The position numbers and the translations under genes are program-made. A DNA stretch of 64,000 bases, taken from positions 14,783-78,782 of the forward strand of contig JAKISG010000009.1 of assembly GCA_021648755.1 (NCBI GenBank). Reading direction: 5' to 3'. Origin of the DNA: Flavobacteriaceae bacterium (lineage in GTDB: Bacteria > Bacteroidota > Bacteroidia > Flavobacteriales > Flavobacteriaceae). The notes beneath the pieces are model-generated. The model was not told the DNA's origin, searched no databases, and saw only the letters and a list, made by a program, of their open reading frames with translations. Position 1 is the stretch's first letter. Each line of letters begins with the position of its first letter. This document shows, piece by piece, positions 32,650-42,825 of this stretch.

Positions 32650-34026
32650 CTAAATACCTTTAAAGTGTTTTTTAAAAACTTCTAAACCACTTGCGCTACC
32701 AGTAATACTCAGATTATCTCTAGTAAAATAATCAATACTACTATTTTGAATTTGATTAATTTCAATTTTAAATTTTTTTTCATTAACATGCTCAGAAGTA
32801 ATTAATTTTAAATTATGAATATGAATATTATTTGTTGCACTATCCTCGGATTTTCGTATGATTATGGCTTTAGTTGTTGTGTTTAGAGTGTTGTCTACAA
32901 TGGTAATATCTACTGCGCTAAGGTTTTTAACTCCTACAATATTTATAAAAGGAGTAATGTTACCACCTGTTGCTCTAATATCTCTTAAATTTACATTTGT
33001 AGAATTGAGAATATATAATGGAGGAAAATCTGTTTTTTTTAATCTTATATTGTTTAATTTAATTCCAGTACTATTGTGAATAATACAACCATACCTCTGT
33101 GTATTATCTACTTCAACATCTGTTATTGAAATATTTTTTACATAATGTATATTGATACCGTATCTATTATCACGATCAGGCGGATAGTGCCCTGTGCGAG
33201 TAATTTTTCCTGAAAACACTTGAACATTTTCTGTAATTCTAGTTTCATAATAACGGTCCTCTACAATTTGTAAGCCATTAGTAGAGGTTCTATCAATAAA
33301 AAAATCTTTTAAGATGCCATTTCGAGCTCCTATTAAACCGATACCACGAGCCATAGAACCATATACTTTAATTTTTTCTAAAAGAAAATTTGAAGATTCA
33401 GGACCGCTTTTATAATCAACAATCGCAACACCATCATCTCCAGTATGCTTTGTTTCTAAGTTATAGGCAGTAATATTTGAGGTATTTGCATAATGTATTC
33501 CGTCTGCTAAAGAGCCTTCTACATATAAATCTTTTGTAGTAACACCATCGCATTTACTAAAATGAAACCCAGCTCCTGGCGCATAATATAAAGAAGAACG
33601 TAGTACTTCTACATTTGTTGAGTTCCCTATCAATAAACCTGCACCCCAATGACTGCGTTCTGCCTCTGGATTTTGTACATGTATGAATTTAATATCAGAT
33701 ATTTTTATACTATTTGAATTAAAAATTCGCATTCCGCCTTCTAACCCATCTATAAATTTAAATACAGTTTGTCCATAAGTGCTACCTTGTATATTTACAT
33801 CATGATCATCTATCCTAAATGGATTTTCTAATTCAAAAGTACCAGATCTACATTTAATTATATAACCATCACTGATGAACTGTATAAGTTCTGCTGTCTG
33901 TTGTGTTGCATTACCCATTGTAGCATCGCTTGGCCAAGTAATTTCTTGATTTTTGCTAGAGTTATTGGCAACTGTATTAATTACGATACTAGTAATTAAT
34001 AATATGATTTTGAGGGAATTTTTCAT
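32650..34026 (-). CDS. Exported parallel beta-helix (pectate lyase-like) protein
   Basis: The 458-residue protein has a signal peptide (about residues 1-20) and then repeated short units of the right-handed beta-helix type, many containing N-x-hydrophobic-x-hydrophobic (for example HVQNPEAERSHWGAGLLIGN, NVEVLRSSLYYAPGAGFHF and NGIKLNNIRLKK-like repeats) from about 60 to 400. This fold is used by polysaccharide lyases, hydrolases and epimerases. No clear catalytic set was identified. Right-handed helix proteins with D-G-V-A-I are seen among alginate epimerase-like families. The lipocalin-like gene follows 68 bases downstream on the same strand. Confidence 0.65.
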   Translation of the reverse strand: MKNSLKIILLITSIVINTVANNSSKNQEITWPSDATMGNATQQTAELIQFISDGYIIKCRSGTFELENPFRIDDHDVNIQGSTYGQTVFKFIDGLEGGMRIFNSNSIKISDIKFIHVQNPEAERSHWGAGLLIGNSTNVEVLRSSLYYAPGAGFHFSKCDGVTTKDLYVEGSLADGIHYANTSNITAYNLETKHTGDDGVAIVDYKSGPESSNFLLEKIKVYGSMARGIGLIGARNGILKDFFIDRTSTNGLQIVEDRYYETRITENVQVFSGKITRTGHYPPDRDNRYGINIHYVKNISITDVEVDNTQRYGCIIHNSTGIKLNNIRLKKTDFPPLYILNSTNVNLRDIRATGGNITPFINIVGVKNLSAVDITIVDNTLNTTTKAIIIRKSEDSATNNIHIHNLKLITSEHVNEKKFKIEINQIQNSSIDYFTRDNLSITGSASGLEVFKKHFKGI

Positions 34027-34180
34027 ATTAGTCTATTTTACTAAGTTATATACTTACTTACTTATAATTGTAACTGGTAAATATAAAATATTATTCTAAC
34101 ATACAGAAAGTTTAGCACAAATATTATTAGGTATAAAATTGATTTAAATAAGCAGATTTTAGTAAAAAAAGTGACTTTAT

Positions 34181-34924
34181 CTACAAGCCTCTTTCTTTTT
34201 GAATAGTTTCGTAAGCTTCTTGTATTTGTCTAAATTTTTCTGTAGCACCTTTTATGTGTTCTTCACCTAAATGTTTTAATTTATCTGGGTGGTGTTTTTT
34301 TACCATTTTTCTATAGGCTTTTTTAACTTCAATATCTGTAGCGTTTTTGTCGATTTCTAAAATTTTATAAGCATTTAATGTAACATCATAAAACATTGCT
34401 TTGATAGATTCAAAATCTAGTTGACTAACATATAAATAACCAGAAATTTTTCTAATTTCTTCAATTTCTATTTCATGTACTTCTCCATCTGATTTAGCGA
34501 TACCAAATAAAAAATGAACCAATTGCAATCTAGATGAATGGTTCATATGTTCCCTAATTTGCGCACAAATTTTAGTGGTTGCTATTTTTTTCTTTAAGAC
34601 ACCATTAAATAATTTAAATGCATTTTCGGCACGTTTATCTCCATACATGTCTACAAAATACTTACGAACATAATCTAATTCATTTTTTTTAACATGACCA
34701 TCTGCTTTGATAACAACAGCAGATAGAATTAAAAAACTCAATTCAAAATCGCCTGATTTTGTATAATTTACCTTTGATTTTCTTTTAGAGTTGTATGCTA
34801 TTTTTTTTTGATTTTTATTTGCAGAACTAACTGCTGAACCTAAAAACATTCCTATTATTGCACCTATTGGACCACCAAAGGCCCAGCCTAAGCCTGCGCC
34901 TAACCATTTTGCGTAATCTGCCAT
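34181..34924 (-). CDS. TerB/DnaJ domain protein (DjlA-like)
   Basis: The 247-residue protein has a glycine-rich N-terminal membrane-interacting segment (WLGAGLGWAFGGPIGAIIG), a TerB-type helical domain (about residues 58-170), and a C-terminal J domain (about 183-247) with the HPD motif in KKHHPDKLKHLG. This order is that of the DjlA co-chaperone. The HPD motif is intact, so stimulation of DnaK is likely. Confidence 0.88.
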   Translation of the reverse strand: MADYAKWLGAGLGWAFGGPIGAIIGMFLGSAVSSANKNQKKIAYNSKRKSKVNYTKSGDFELSFLILSAVVIKADGHVKKNELDYVRKYFVDMYGDKRAENAFKLFNGVLKKKIATTKICAQIREHMNHSSRLQLVHFLFGIAKSDGEVHEIEIEEIRKISGYLYVSQLDFESIKAMFYDVTLNAYKILEIDKNATDIEVKKAYRKMVKKHHPDKLKHLGEEHIKGATEKFRQIQEAYETIQKERGL

Positions 34925-35031
34925 TCTTTTATTTATTTAGCGTAATTTGTTATTAATTTAATAAGTCTCTAAAAATAGACCTTTTTTTACGGTATCAAAA
35001 ATACATTTTTCTAAGTAAAATTAAATTTGAT

Positions 35032-35823
35032 TTAAAATATTTTTCTTATCATACGTAGTTTGTGTGTGTGCCTATTTGTTTCTTCATTATAAATGCCACT
35101 TTGGTCTAAACGGTCTAAGCGCACTTTGCCACTTGCATGAATTATATAGTTATTTGTTAAAATAATACCAACGTGAATAATATTACCTTCGTCATTATCA
35201 AAAAAGGCTAAATCTCCAGGCTCACTTTCTTCAATAAAACTCAAAATACTACCTTGTTTTGCTTGTTGCGAAGCATCTCTGAATAATTTATAACCATTCA
35301 TTCTATATACTATTTGTGTAAAGCCAGAGCAGTCAATACCAAATGGAGATTTTCCTCCCCAAAGATATGGCGTATTGAGATAAACAAATGCAGTTTCGAT
35401 AATTTCGTTTTTTAAAAGGCTTCCTTTTTTTATAATTCCATCAAATTTATATTCAGTGTCATTTATATAAAACGTATTATTTTTATAATTTGGTAAAATA
35501 GAGCCAATTGATAAAGAAATTAAATTAGTATTTTTAGTCGTTGCAAAGTTCAATAGTTCATTTGAAAAAACGACATTGCTTTCTTGCAATTTATTAAAAG
35601 TATTTTCAGTAATTTTTTCTACTTGCTTCTCATCAACCCAACCTTGATAACTATCAAATGCTAATTTGACATATAACCATTGCTTTTTTTGTTCTAAAAC
35701 TTTAAAGTGTTCACCAAAGAGTAATTGAGAAACCATTTCGCTTTTATCGCTCGGTTCTGCACGTAAAGGAATTGTATTAAGATTACAAATACCGAATTTC
35801 ATATTATGCTTAAATTTTTTCAA
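35032..35823 (-). CDS. NlpC/P60 family (C40) peptidase with SH3-type domain
   Basis: The 263-residue protein has an N-terminal SH3-like region (about residues 10-75, with LNTIPLRAEPSDKSEMVSQL) and a C-terminal NlpC/P60 domain (about 135-260). The catalytic cysteine is in DCSGFTQIVYR (about 165) and the histidine in IIHVGIIL (about 217). It cleaves peptidoglycan peptide links. No signal peptide is evident, which is common in this Bacteroidota subfamily. Its start lies 14 bases inside the end of the thiolase gene upstream. Confidence 0.85.
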   Translation of the reverse strand: MKKFKHNMKFGICNLNTIPLRAEPSDKSEMVSQLLFGEHFKVLEQKKQWLYVKLAFDSYQGWVDEKQVEKITENTFNKLQESNVVFSNELLNFATTKNTNLISLSIGSILPNYKNNTFYINDTEYKFDGIIKKGSLLKNEIIETAFVYLNTPYLWGGKSPFGIDCSGFTQIVYRMNGYKLFRDASQQAKQGSILSFIEESEPGDLAFFDNDEGNIIHVGIILTNNYIIHASGKVRLDRLDQSGIYNEETNRHTHKLRMIRKIF

Positions 35824-36985
35824 TCACAATTGCACTTGCACCACCACCGCCATTGCAAATTGCAGCCGCACCAATTTTTGCATTATTTTGAGTTAAAACA
35901 TTTAGTAAAGTTACAATTATTCTAGAGCCAGAACTTCCTAAAGGGTGACCTAAAGAAACTGCGCCACCATTTACATTTACTTTATTAGCATCTAGTCCTA
36001 AAATTTTCATATTTGCCAGTCCAACAACAGAAAATGCTTCATTAAATTCAAAATATTCTACTTCGTCTAAGTTGATATTTGCTTTATGTAAAGCTTTTGG
36101 TAAAGCTTTTGCTGGTGCAGTAGTAAAAAGTTCTGGTTCTTGTGCCGCATCAGCATACCCTCTAATAATCGCAAGAGGCTTTAACCCCAACTCATCTGCT
36201 TTCTCTCTGCTCATAATAACTAAAGCGGAAGCACCATCGTTTAATGTTGATGCGTTTGCTGCTGTAACTGTACCCTCTTTAGTGAAAACAGGCCTAAGGT
36301 TAGGAATTTTTTCTAACTTCACATTTTTATATTCTTCATCTTCGTTAAATAAAATGGGGTCTCCTTTTCGTTGAGGAATTTCAACAGGTATTACTTCATT
36401 ATCAAATTTACCATCTTTCCATGCAATTGTTGAACGGTTATAAGATTCAATAGCAAAACTATCTTGATCTTCTCTAGAGAAGTTATATGTAGTTGCACAT
36501 AAGTCACCGCAAGTCCCCATATGTTTTTGGTCATAAACATTTGTTAAACCGTCTAAAAGCATTCCGTCAAGAAGGTTAATATTTCCTAATTTTTGACCTG
36601 TTCGGGCTTTTAAATAATGTGGTACTGACGACATATTTTCCATACCACCTGCAATAATTATATTTGCATCGCCACATTTGATTGCTTGTGCTGCTAACAT
36701 AACTGCTTTCATTCCAGAGGCACATACCTTATTAATCGTTGTACAAGGTACTGTATTTGGTAAGCCTGCAAAAATAGCAGCCTGTCTAGCAGGAGCTTGT
36801 CCTAAACCAGCTTGCAAAACATTACCCATATATACTTCATCTACCAATTTTGGGTTTAGATTTATTTTTTTTAATGCAGATTTGATTACTGTTGCACCTA
36901 ATTTTGTTGCAGGTACAGAAGATAGGCTTCCTAAAAAACTCCCCATTGCTGTTCTTACTGCTGAAACTATGACAACTTCTTTCAT
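35810..36985 (-). CDS. Acetyl-CoA C-acyltransferase (thiolase)
   Basis: The 391-residue protein is a thiolase. The nucleophilic cysteine is in NKVCASGMKAV (about residue 88), the histidine in GGAVSLGHPLGSSG (about 348), and the second cysteine in AICNGGGGASA (about 378). The N-terminus EVVIVSAVRTAMGSFLGSLS is typical of acetyl-CoA acetyltransferase-type thiolases. It acts in fatty-acid or amino-acid breakdown, or in acetoacetyl-CoA formation. It shares 14 bases with the NlpC/P60 gene downstream. Confidence 0.92.
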   Translation of the reverse strand: MKEVVIVSAVRTAMGSFLGSLSSVPATKLGATVIKSALKKINLNPKLVDEVYMGNVLQAGLGQAPARQAAIFAGLPNTVPCTTINKVCASGMKAVMLAAQAIKCGDANIIIAGGMENMSSVPHYLKARTGQKLGNINLLDGMLLDGLTNVYDQKHMGTCGDLCATTYNFSREDQDSFAIESYNRSTIAWKDGKFDNEVIPVEIPQRKGDPILFNEDEEYKNVKLEKIPNLRPVFTKEGTVTAANASTLNDGASALVIMSREKADELGLKPLAIIRGYADAAQEPELFTTAPAKALPKALHKANINLDEVEYFEFNEAFSVVGLANMKILGLDANKVNVNGGAVSLGHPLGSSGSRIIVTLLNVLTQNNAKIGAAAICNGGGGASAIVIEKI

Positions 36986-37370
36986 TTTTTGATATTTTAA
37001 ATTAATAATTGCGAAATTAATAAATTTAAACGATAGGTATAAATTTTTAGTCTCTATTTTTTTTTAGACTTGAAATCAATTTAATTATTACCTTGAGTTC
37101 CATAAGTGCTTATGCTACAAAGGCTAACAGTTATTTATCTTTTTTGTAATCAAAAATTTTGCAAATTCAAAGTATTGTAAAATATTTTTTTTATAAATAA
37201 TACCGTTTTAATTACTTTTTTAGTGGTTACTCTTTTTAGTTTTTTATCCAAAAAGTATATAAAAAAAGATATATCTAAAAACTTTAATAAAATTGTAACA
37301 ATTTAACTTAATTAACTACTAATAATTTATGTAAATTTGCAGACATTAAATAATTAAAACAAACAATAGT
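36986..37370. other. Intergenic region between divergent thiolase and M16 protease genes
   Basis: Nearly 400 bases separate the thiolase start (minus) from the M16 protease start (plus). A TAAATTTG -7-like box lies at 37332-37339, about 32 bases before the protease ATG. No gene or RNA is recognisable. Confidence 0.4.
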
Positions 37371-38690
37371 ATGAAAAAAAGTATCTTTTTACTTTTTTGT
37401 GTTTTAGTAACAAGTATTATTATGGCACAAAAAGTAAGTTTTGTAGAATTTGATTTAGATAATGGGCTACACGTTATTTTACATCAAGACAATGCAGCTC
37501 CTGTAGTAACAACAGCAGTTATGTATCACGTAGGTGCAAAAGATGAAAATCCAAATAGAACAGGTTTTGCTCACTTTTTTGAACACCTTTTATTTGAAGG
37601 AACTAAAAATATTGAACGAGGAAAATGGTTTGAAATTGTAAGTTCTAATGGCGGAACAAACAATGCTAATACTAATAATGATAGAACATATTATTACGAA
37701 GTTTTTCCATCTAACAATTTAGAATTAGGTCTATGGATGGAGTCTGAACGTATGCTGCACCCAATTATTAATCAGATTGGTGTTGATACACAAAATGAAG
37801 TTGTAAAAGAAGAAAAAAGACTTCGTATAGACAATCAGCCTTACGGGAATATTTTAGCTCAAATTAAAAAAAACATGTTTGTTAAACACCCATACCGTTG
37901 GGCTACTATTGGCTCTATGGATCACTTAGACGCTGCTACTTTAGAAGAATTTCAAGCATTTAATGAGAAATTTTATATTCCGAATAATGCTGTTTTAGTT
38001 GTTGCTGGAGATATCAATATTGCTGCAACAAAAAAAATGATTAATAAATATTTTAGTGAAATTCCTAAAGGGACTCCTATTAAAAGAGCTTCTTTTAAAG
38101 AAGATGCTATTGTTAAAGAATTTACCGCTGAATATCGAGATTCAAACATACAAATACCAATGTTGTTAAATGCATATAGAACACCATCTATGAAGACTAG
38201 AGAGGCTCGTATATTAGATATGATTTCTACTATTTTAAGTGACGGAAAAAGTTCTAGATTATTTAAAAAAATGGTAGAACAAAAGAAAAATTCTTTAAAT
38301 GTTGGTGCAGTAAACTTTACACAAGAAGATTATGGAATGTATATTTTATACGCATTACCGTTAGGAGAAACAACCTTAGACACTTTACAAAAAGAAATTG
38401 ATGAAGAGATTGTAAAAATTCAAACAGAATTAATTTCTGAAAAAGAAATGGAAAAATTAAAGAATAAATTCTTAAATCAATTTGTAAACTCTAATAGTAG
38501 TGTCGAGGGTATTGCACACTCTTTAGCCTCTTTTTATATGCTATATGGTAATGTAAACTTAATTAATACAGAATTAGATATATATAACTCTATTACAAGA
38601 GAAGAAATAAGAACTGTTGCTAAAAAGTATTTAAACAACAACCAAAGAATGATTTTAAATTACCTTCCTAAAGAAGAAAAAAATAAATAA
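37371..38690 (+). CDS. M16 family zinc peptidase (active subunit)
   Basis: The 439-residue protein has a signal peptide (ending IMAQ at about residue 19), and an M16 peptidase domain with the inverted zinc-binding motif HFFEH (about 67-71), followed by a second glutamate about 76 residues later (in NEVVKEEKRLR). The C-terminal half is the inactive structural M16 domain. It stands nine bases before a second, non-catalytic M16 protein, with which it probably forms a heterodimer, in the periplasm. Confidence 0.92.
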   Translation: MKKSIFLLFCVLVTSIIMAQKVSFVEFDLDNGLHVILHQDNAAPVVTTAVMYHVGAKDENPNRTGFAHFFEHLLFEGTKNIERGKWFEIVSSNGGTNNANTNNDRTYYYEVFPSNNLELGLWMESERMLHPIINQIGVDTQNEVVKEEKRLRIDNQPYGNILAQIKKNMFVKHPYRWATIGSMDHLDAATLEEFQAFNEKFYIPNNAVLVVAGDINIAATKKMINKYFSEIPKGTPIKRASFKEDAIVKEFTAEYRDSNIQIPMLLNAYRTPSMKTREARILDMISTILSDGKSSRLFKKMVEQKKNSLNVGAVNFTQEDYGMYILYALPLGETTLDTLQKEIDEEIVKIQTELISEKEMEKLKNKFLNQFVNSNSSVEGIAHSLASFYMLYGNVNLINTELDIYNSITREEIRTVAKKYLNNNQRMILNYLPKEEKNK

Positions 38691-38698
38691 TATAAGAT

Positions 38699-40747
38699 AT
38701 GAAAAAAGTAATTTTAATATTAAGTTTCGTATTTACAGTAGTAATTATGCAAGCACAAGTTGACAGAAGTATACAGCCAAAACCAGGACCAGCACCAAAA
38801 ATTAACTTACAAAAACCAAGTTCTTTTACTTTAAAAAATGGGCTACAAGTTCTCGTAGTTGAAAACCGTAAACTACCCAGAGTTTCGGTTCAACTAATGA
38901 TTGATAACTCTCCTTTTTCTGAAGGGGAAAAAAGCGGTGTTAGCCATTTAACAAGTAGCGTTCTTGGTAGTGGCTCTACAAATATTTCTAAAGAAAAATT
39001 TGATGAAGAAGTAGATTATCTAGGTGCAAGAGTGAATATCCACAGTTCAGGAGCCTCTGCAAAATCATTGTCAAAATATTTTCCTAGAATTTTTGAATTA
39101 ATGGCAGACGCTGCTATGTACCCATTATTTACACAAGAGGAGTTTGATAAAAATGTCAAACAGACTTTAGACGGTATTAAATCAGGAGAAAAAAGCGTTT
39201 CTAATATTGCCGACCAAGTGAGAAAAGCAATAGGCTATGGTAAAAAACACCCATACGGAGAAGTAACCACTAAAGAAACTATTAAAAATATTTCATTAAA
39301 AGATGTAGAAAACTATTACCACACTTATTTCAAACCAAATAACGCATATTTAGTTGTTGTAGGAGATATTACAGTTAAAGAAGTTAAAAAATTAGTAAAA
39401 AAACATTTTAAAAAATGGAAAAAAACAACTTTAAAATTTGCTTCTTTTGATACTCCAACAAATGTTGCAAAAACAGAAATTAACTTTATAAATATGCCAA
39501 ATGCAGTACAATCTGAAGTAACCGTTTTAAGCACTACAAAACTTAAAATGTCTGACCCAGATTATCACGCAGTTTTAGTTGCAAATCAAATTTTAGGTGG
39601 TGATTTTAATTCATACCTTAATATGAATTTACGCGAAGCACATGGATATACATATGGTGCAAGATCTAGTATTAATGCTGATAAATATACTACGATGTTC
39701 AGAACTAGTGCAAGTGTTAGAAATGTAGTTACCGATAGTACAGTAACACAAACTATGCTAGAACTACATAGAATTAGAACAGAAAATGTAACAGCAAAGA
39801 ACCTAGAAAATGTAAAAGCAGGCTATGTAGGTAAATTTGTTTTAGCTTTAGAAAAACCAGAAAAAATAGCAAGCTATGCTTTAAATATTAAAACTAATAA
39901 TTTACCAGAAGATTTTTACAAAACGTATTTACAAAGAATTAATGCAGTTACCATAGCAGATATTAAACGTGTTGCAAATAAATACTTTAGTGAAGATAAT
40001 GCAAGAATTGTTATCGTTGGTAAAGCAATCGATGTATTACCAAATTTAGAAAAATTACCTTATACCATTAATTATTTTGACATATATGGTAGTCCTACAG
40101 ATAAACCTGAAATGAATAAATCAATTCCTGAAGGTGTTACCCTACAAACCATAGTTGACAATTTTGTAAAAGCTATTGGTGGAAAAGATAAAGTAAATGC
40201 AGTAAAATCTATAGTACATTCTTCTCAAGCAAGTATGCAAGGAAAAACTTTAAATATGACTATGAAATATATGAGCCCAAATAAAAATGCGATGACACTT
40301 AAAGGCATGGGTATGACATTGAGCAAATCAGTCTTTAACGGAACAAATGGTTATATAGAAGCCCAAGGACAAAAAAAACTTCTTGAAGGCAAATATTTAG
40401 AAAAAGCAAAAAAAGGTGTAGCTCCTTTTGAAGAACTAGGCATTATTAAAAATGGCGAATTAATTAGTATTGAAAATATTAACGGAAACGATGCATATGT
40501 TGTAGAAACTGGCGAGGATAGTAAAATCTTTTTTGATGTTAAAAGCGGATTAAAAATTCAAGCTTCAAAAACTCAAAAAGACCCTAAAGGAAAAGAAGTT
40601 ACACAATTTTTTGAATTTTCTGATTATAAAGAAGTTGATGGAATTAAATTCCCTCATCTAATGAAAATAACAGGAGCAATGCCTTTAGAATTTAAAACTT
40701 CAGAAATCAAAATTAATGAAGGCGTTACAGATGCCGATTTTGAATAA
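38699..40747 (+). CDS. M16 family non-catalytic subunit with C-terminal extension
   Basis: The 682-residue protein has a signal peptide (ending MQAQ at about residue 20) and an M16 fold, but the HxxEH position reads SHLTSS, so the zinc ligands are lost. Residues about 480-682 are a further beta-rich domain (from VKAIGGKDKVNAVKS), like LolA/outer membrane lipoprotein-sorting folds. It starts nine bases after the active M16 gene. Such pairs form heterodimers in which the second subunit binds substrate. Confidence 0.88.
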   Translation: MKKVILILSFVFTVVIMQAQVDRSIQPKPGPAPKINLQKPSSFTLKNGLQVLVVENRKLPRVSVQLMIDNSPFSEGEKSGVSHLTSSVLGSGSTNISKEKFDEEVDYLGARVNIHSSGASAKSLSKYFPRIFELMADAAMYPLFTQEEFDKNVKQTLDGIKSGEKSVSNIADQVRKAIGYGKKHPYGEVTTKETIKNISLKDVENYYHTYFKPNNAYLVVVGDITVKEVKKLVKKHFKKWKKTTLKFASFDTPTNVAKTEINFINMPNAVQSEVTVLSTTKLKMSDPDYHAVLVANQILGGDFNSYLNMNLREAHGYTYGARSSINADKYTTMFRTSASVRNVVTDSTVTQTMLELHRIRTENVTAKNLENVKAGYVGKFVLALEKPEKIASYALNIKTNNLPEDFYKTYLQRINAVTIADIKRVANKYFSEDNARIVIVGKAIDVLPNLEKLPYTINYFDIYGSPTDKPEMNKSIPEGVTLQTIVDNFVKAIGGKDKVNAVKSIVHSSQASMQGKTLNMTMKYMSPNKNAMTLKGMGMTLSKSVFNGTNGYIEAQGQKKLLEGKYLEKAKKGVAPFEELGIIKNGELISIENINGNDAYVVETGEDSKIFFDVKSGLKIQASKTQKDPKGKEVTQFFEFSDYKEVDGIKFPHLMKITGAMPLEFKTSEIKINEGVTDADFE

Positions 40748-40772
40748 CTAATATTTACTACATTAAAAAAAT

Positions 40773-40811
40773 AAAAGTCGCTCTTTAATTAATTAGATGA
40801 GCGATTTTTTT
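40773..40811 (+). terminator. Terminator of the M16 operon
   Basis: The stem AAGTCGCTC (40775-40783) pairs with GAGCGATTT (40799-40807), with one G-T pair, and is followed by a T run ending at 40811. The first ATG of the next open frame (40797) lies inside this hairpin, so it is not used as a start. Confidence 0.7.
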
Positions 40812-40832
40812 GTTGACTATTCCATTTTAAGT

Positions 40833-41678
40833 ATGATTATGAGTTTGTTAAATCAAATTAAAGAAAAAATAAAAACCGTAAATAGTATAGAGAGATTAAT
40901 CTATGCAATTATTACCGTCTTTATTGTTCAAAATTTAGCAGGTACGTTTTCTTTTTTTCAAAATAAGTATGTTGGAAATTTTATAGTTGACTATTTTTCA
41001 CTTGCAGTATCAAGTAATTTTTTAATTAAATCTTATACATTAATTACCTACAGCTTTTTACATGGCGGTTTTATACATTTAATTTTTAATTTAATAATGT
41101 TGTATTATATAGGCAATTTGTTTTTAGATTACTTTGACAAAAAAAAATTATTAATCTACTTTTTTTTAGGAAGTATTTTTGGAGGGTTATTTTTTATTTT
41201 AAGTTACAATTACTTTAAAGTATTTGAAAATGAAAACGCTTACCTCGTAGGAGCATCAGCAAGTATTACGGCTATTATGGTAGGTTTAGCAGCCTACATA
41301 CCTAATTATGAAATGAATTTTAGGTTTATTGGTTTTGTAAAATTATGGATTTTAACAGTAGTTTGGGTATTTTTGAGCTTTATTTTAATACCTAACGGAA
41401 ATGCAGGCGGTCAGATAGCTCATTTAGGAGGAGCCTTTATAGGCTTTGTATTAACCAAATATATTTTTAATGAAAATAAAAGTAAATTTACTTTTAATAA
41501 AGTGAAACAAACTAATTTAAAAACCGTTTATAAAACAACTAATTTTTATTCAAATTATCAAAAAGAAAAAATAAAACAAAGAAAAATAGATCGACTATTA
41601 GATAAAATTAGTAAATCTGGTTACGAAGTTTTGAGTGATGATGAAAAATCTTTTTTAGACTCCGTTAGTAAAAATTAA
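40833..41678 (+). CDS. Rhomboid family intramembrane serine protease
   Basis: The open frame begins at 40797, but that ATG is inside the upstream terminator; the ATG at 40833 (or 40839) gives a sensible start, MIMSLLNQIKEKIK. The protein has six predicted membrane helices. The catalytic serine is in VGASASITAIM and the histidine in GGQIAHLGGAF. HGGFIHLIFNLIMLY matches the conserved H-x-x-x-N region of helix 2. The last 60 residues are a basic cytosolic tail (KQRKIDRLLDKISKSG). Confidence 0.9.
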   Translation: MIMSLLNQIKEKIKTVNSIERLIYAIITVFIVQNLAGTFSFFQNKYVGNFIVDYFSLAVSSNFLIKSYTLITYSFLHGGFIHLIFNLIMLYYIGNLFLDYFDKKKLLIYFFLGSIFGGLFFILSYNYFKVFENENAYLVGASASITAIMVGLAAYIPNYEMNFRFIGFVKLWILTVVWVFLSFILIPNGNAGGQIAHLGGAFIGFVLTKYIFNENKSKFTFNKVKQTNLKTVYKTTNFYSNYQKEKIKQRKIDRLLDKISKSGYEVLSDDEKSFLDSVSKN

Positions 41679-41807
41679 TATTATATTTCAAGATTACAGA
41701 ATGAAACGACACTATTTTTTTCTTTTAAAGAAATATTATATATTCTATCAAAATTATTGTACATTAGAACATATTAATAATATAGAATCTAGATTTTTAA
41801 AATTCTA

Positions 41808-42824
41808 ATGAAAAAATTATCCTTAATAAATAAATTGATTTATTTATTCAATTATATTTTTGCAATATTATTATTGCTGGGCTTTTTTTTGCCTTTTATT
41901 TCGCCTAATTCATATCCCAAAATTTCTATATTAAGTTTAACAATTCCTATTTTATTTATAATCAATATATTGTTTCTTCTATATTGGCTGATAGGCTTAA
42001 AAAGGCAAATTTTTATTTCGGGTATTTGTTTATTACTAGGCTTTTTTATTTCAACATCTTTTTATAAGTTTAAGAAGAGAGTCGTAAAGAGTAACAATGA
42101 AATTAGTATTATGAGTTATAATGTAAGACTCTTTAATGTTTTTAATTGGATTAATGATAAAGATATTCCGACAAAAATTACAAATTTTGTTAAAGTAGAA
42201 AACCCTGATTTTTTATGCTTACAAGAATTTCACCCATTAGGAGAAAATTTATTTGATTACCCTTATAAATATATCGAAACTAAAGGGAAAACAAAAAATT
42301 TTGGACAAGCTATATTTTCAAAATACAGAATTGTTAATAAGGGTTCTTTAGATTTTAAGGACACCTATAATAATGCAATATTTGTTGATGTTGTTAAAGG
42401 TTTAGATACCATAAGGGTTTATAATTTGCATTTAGAAAGTTTAGGTTTAAATCCTAAGAAAGAGAATTTTGGACAAAAAAACTCTGAAAAATTAATAAAG
42501 AGGCTAACTAAAGAATTTATAAAACAACAAGAGCAAGTTAATTTGATAATTGCACATCAAAAAAAATGTAAGTATCCAATGCTTGTTAGTGGTGATTTTA
42601 ATAATACGGCCTACTCTTGGACATATAAAAATATAAAAGGTGATATGTATGACTCTTTTTTAGAAGCAGGTGTTGGGTTTGGTGAAACTTTTGATATTAA
42701 AAGTTTTCCTATGCGTATTGATTTTATATTTGCAACTAAAATTTTACAAATAAATGAACACAAAAATTTTAAAGAAAAATATTCAGATCATTCGCCAGTA
42801 ATGGCTATAATTGGGCTAGAATAG
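41808..42824 (+). CDS. Endonuclease/exonuclease/phosphatase family protein, membrane-anchored
   Basis: The 338-residue protein has three hydrophobic helices at its N-terminus (residues 10-85) and an EEP-fold catalytic domain (from about 97): ISIMSYNVRLFN, the metal-binding glutamate in CLQEFHP (about 142), SGDFNN (about 263), and the SDHSPV end (about 326). The substrate is unknown. It ends one base before menA on the opposite strand. Confidence 0.9.
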   Translation: MKKLSLINKLIYLFNYIFAILLLLGFFLPFISPNSYPKISILSLTIPILFIINILFLLYWLIGLKRQIFISGICLLLGFFISTSFYKFKKRVVKSNNEISIMSYNVRLFNVFNWINDKDIPTKITNFVKVENPDFLCLQEFHPLGENLFDYPYKYIETKGKTKNFGQAIFSKYRIVNKGSLDFKDTYNNAIFVDVVKGLDTIRVYNLHLESLGLNPKKENFGQKNSEKLIKRLTKEFIKQQEQVNLIIAHQKKCKYPMLVSGDFNNTAYSWTYKNIKGDMYDSFLEAGVGFGETFDIKSFPMRIDFIFATKILQINEHKNFKEKYSDHSPVMAIIGLE

Positions 42825-42825
42825 T

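Noticed and set aside
38699..40747. Second active M16 peptidase
   Set aside because: The HxxEH motif is absent (SHLTSS at this place), so it is the non-catalytic partner.
41701..41808. 35-codon frame ending TAATG at the start of the EEP-family gene
   Set aside because: The overlap is suggestive, but a frame of this length is expected by chance in such AT-rich DNA, and I recognise no family or ribosome binding site.
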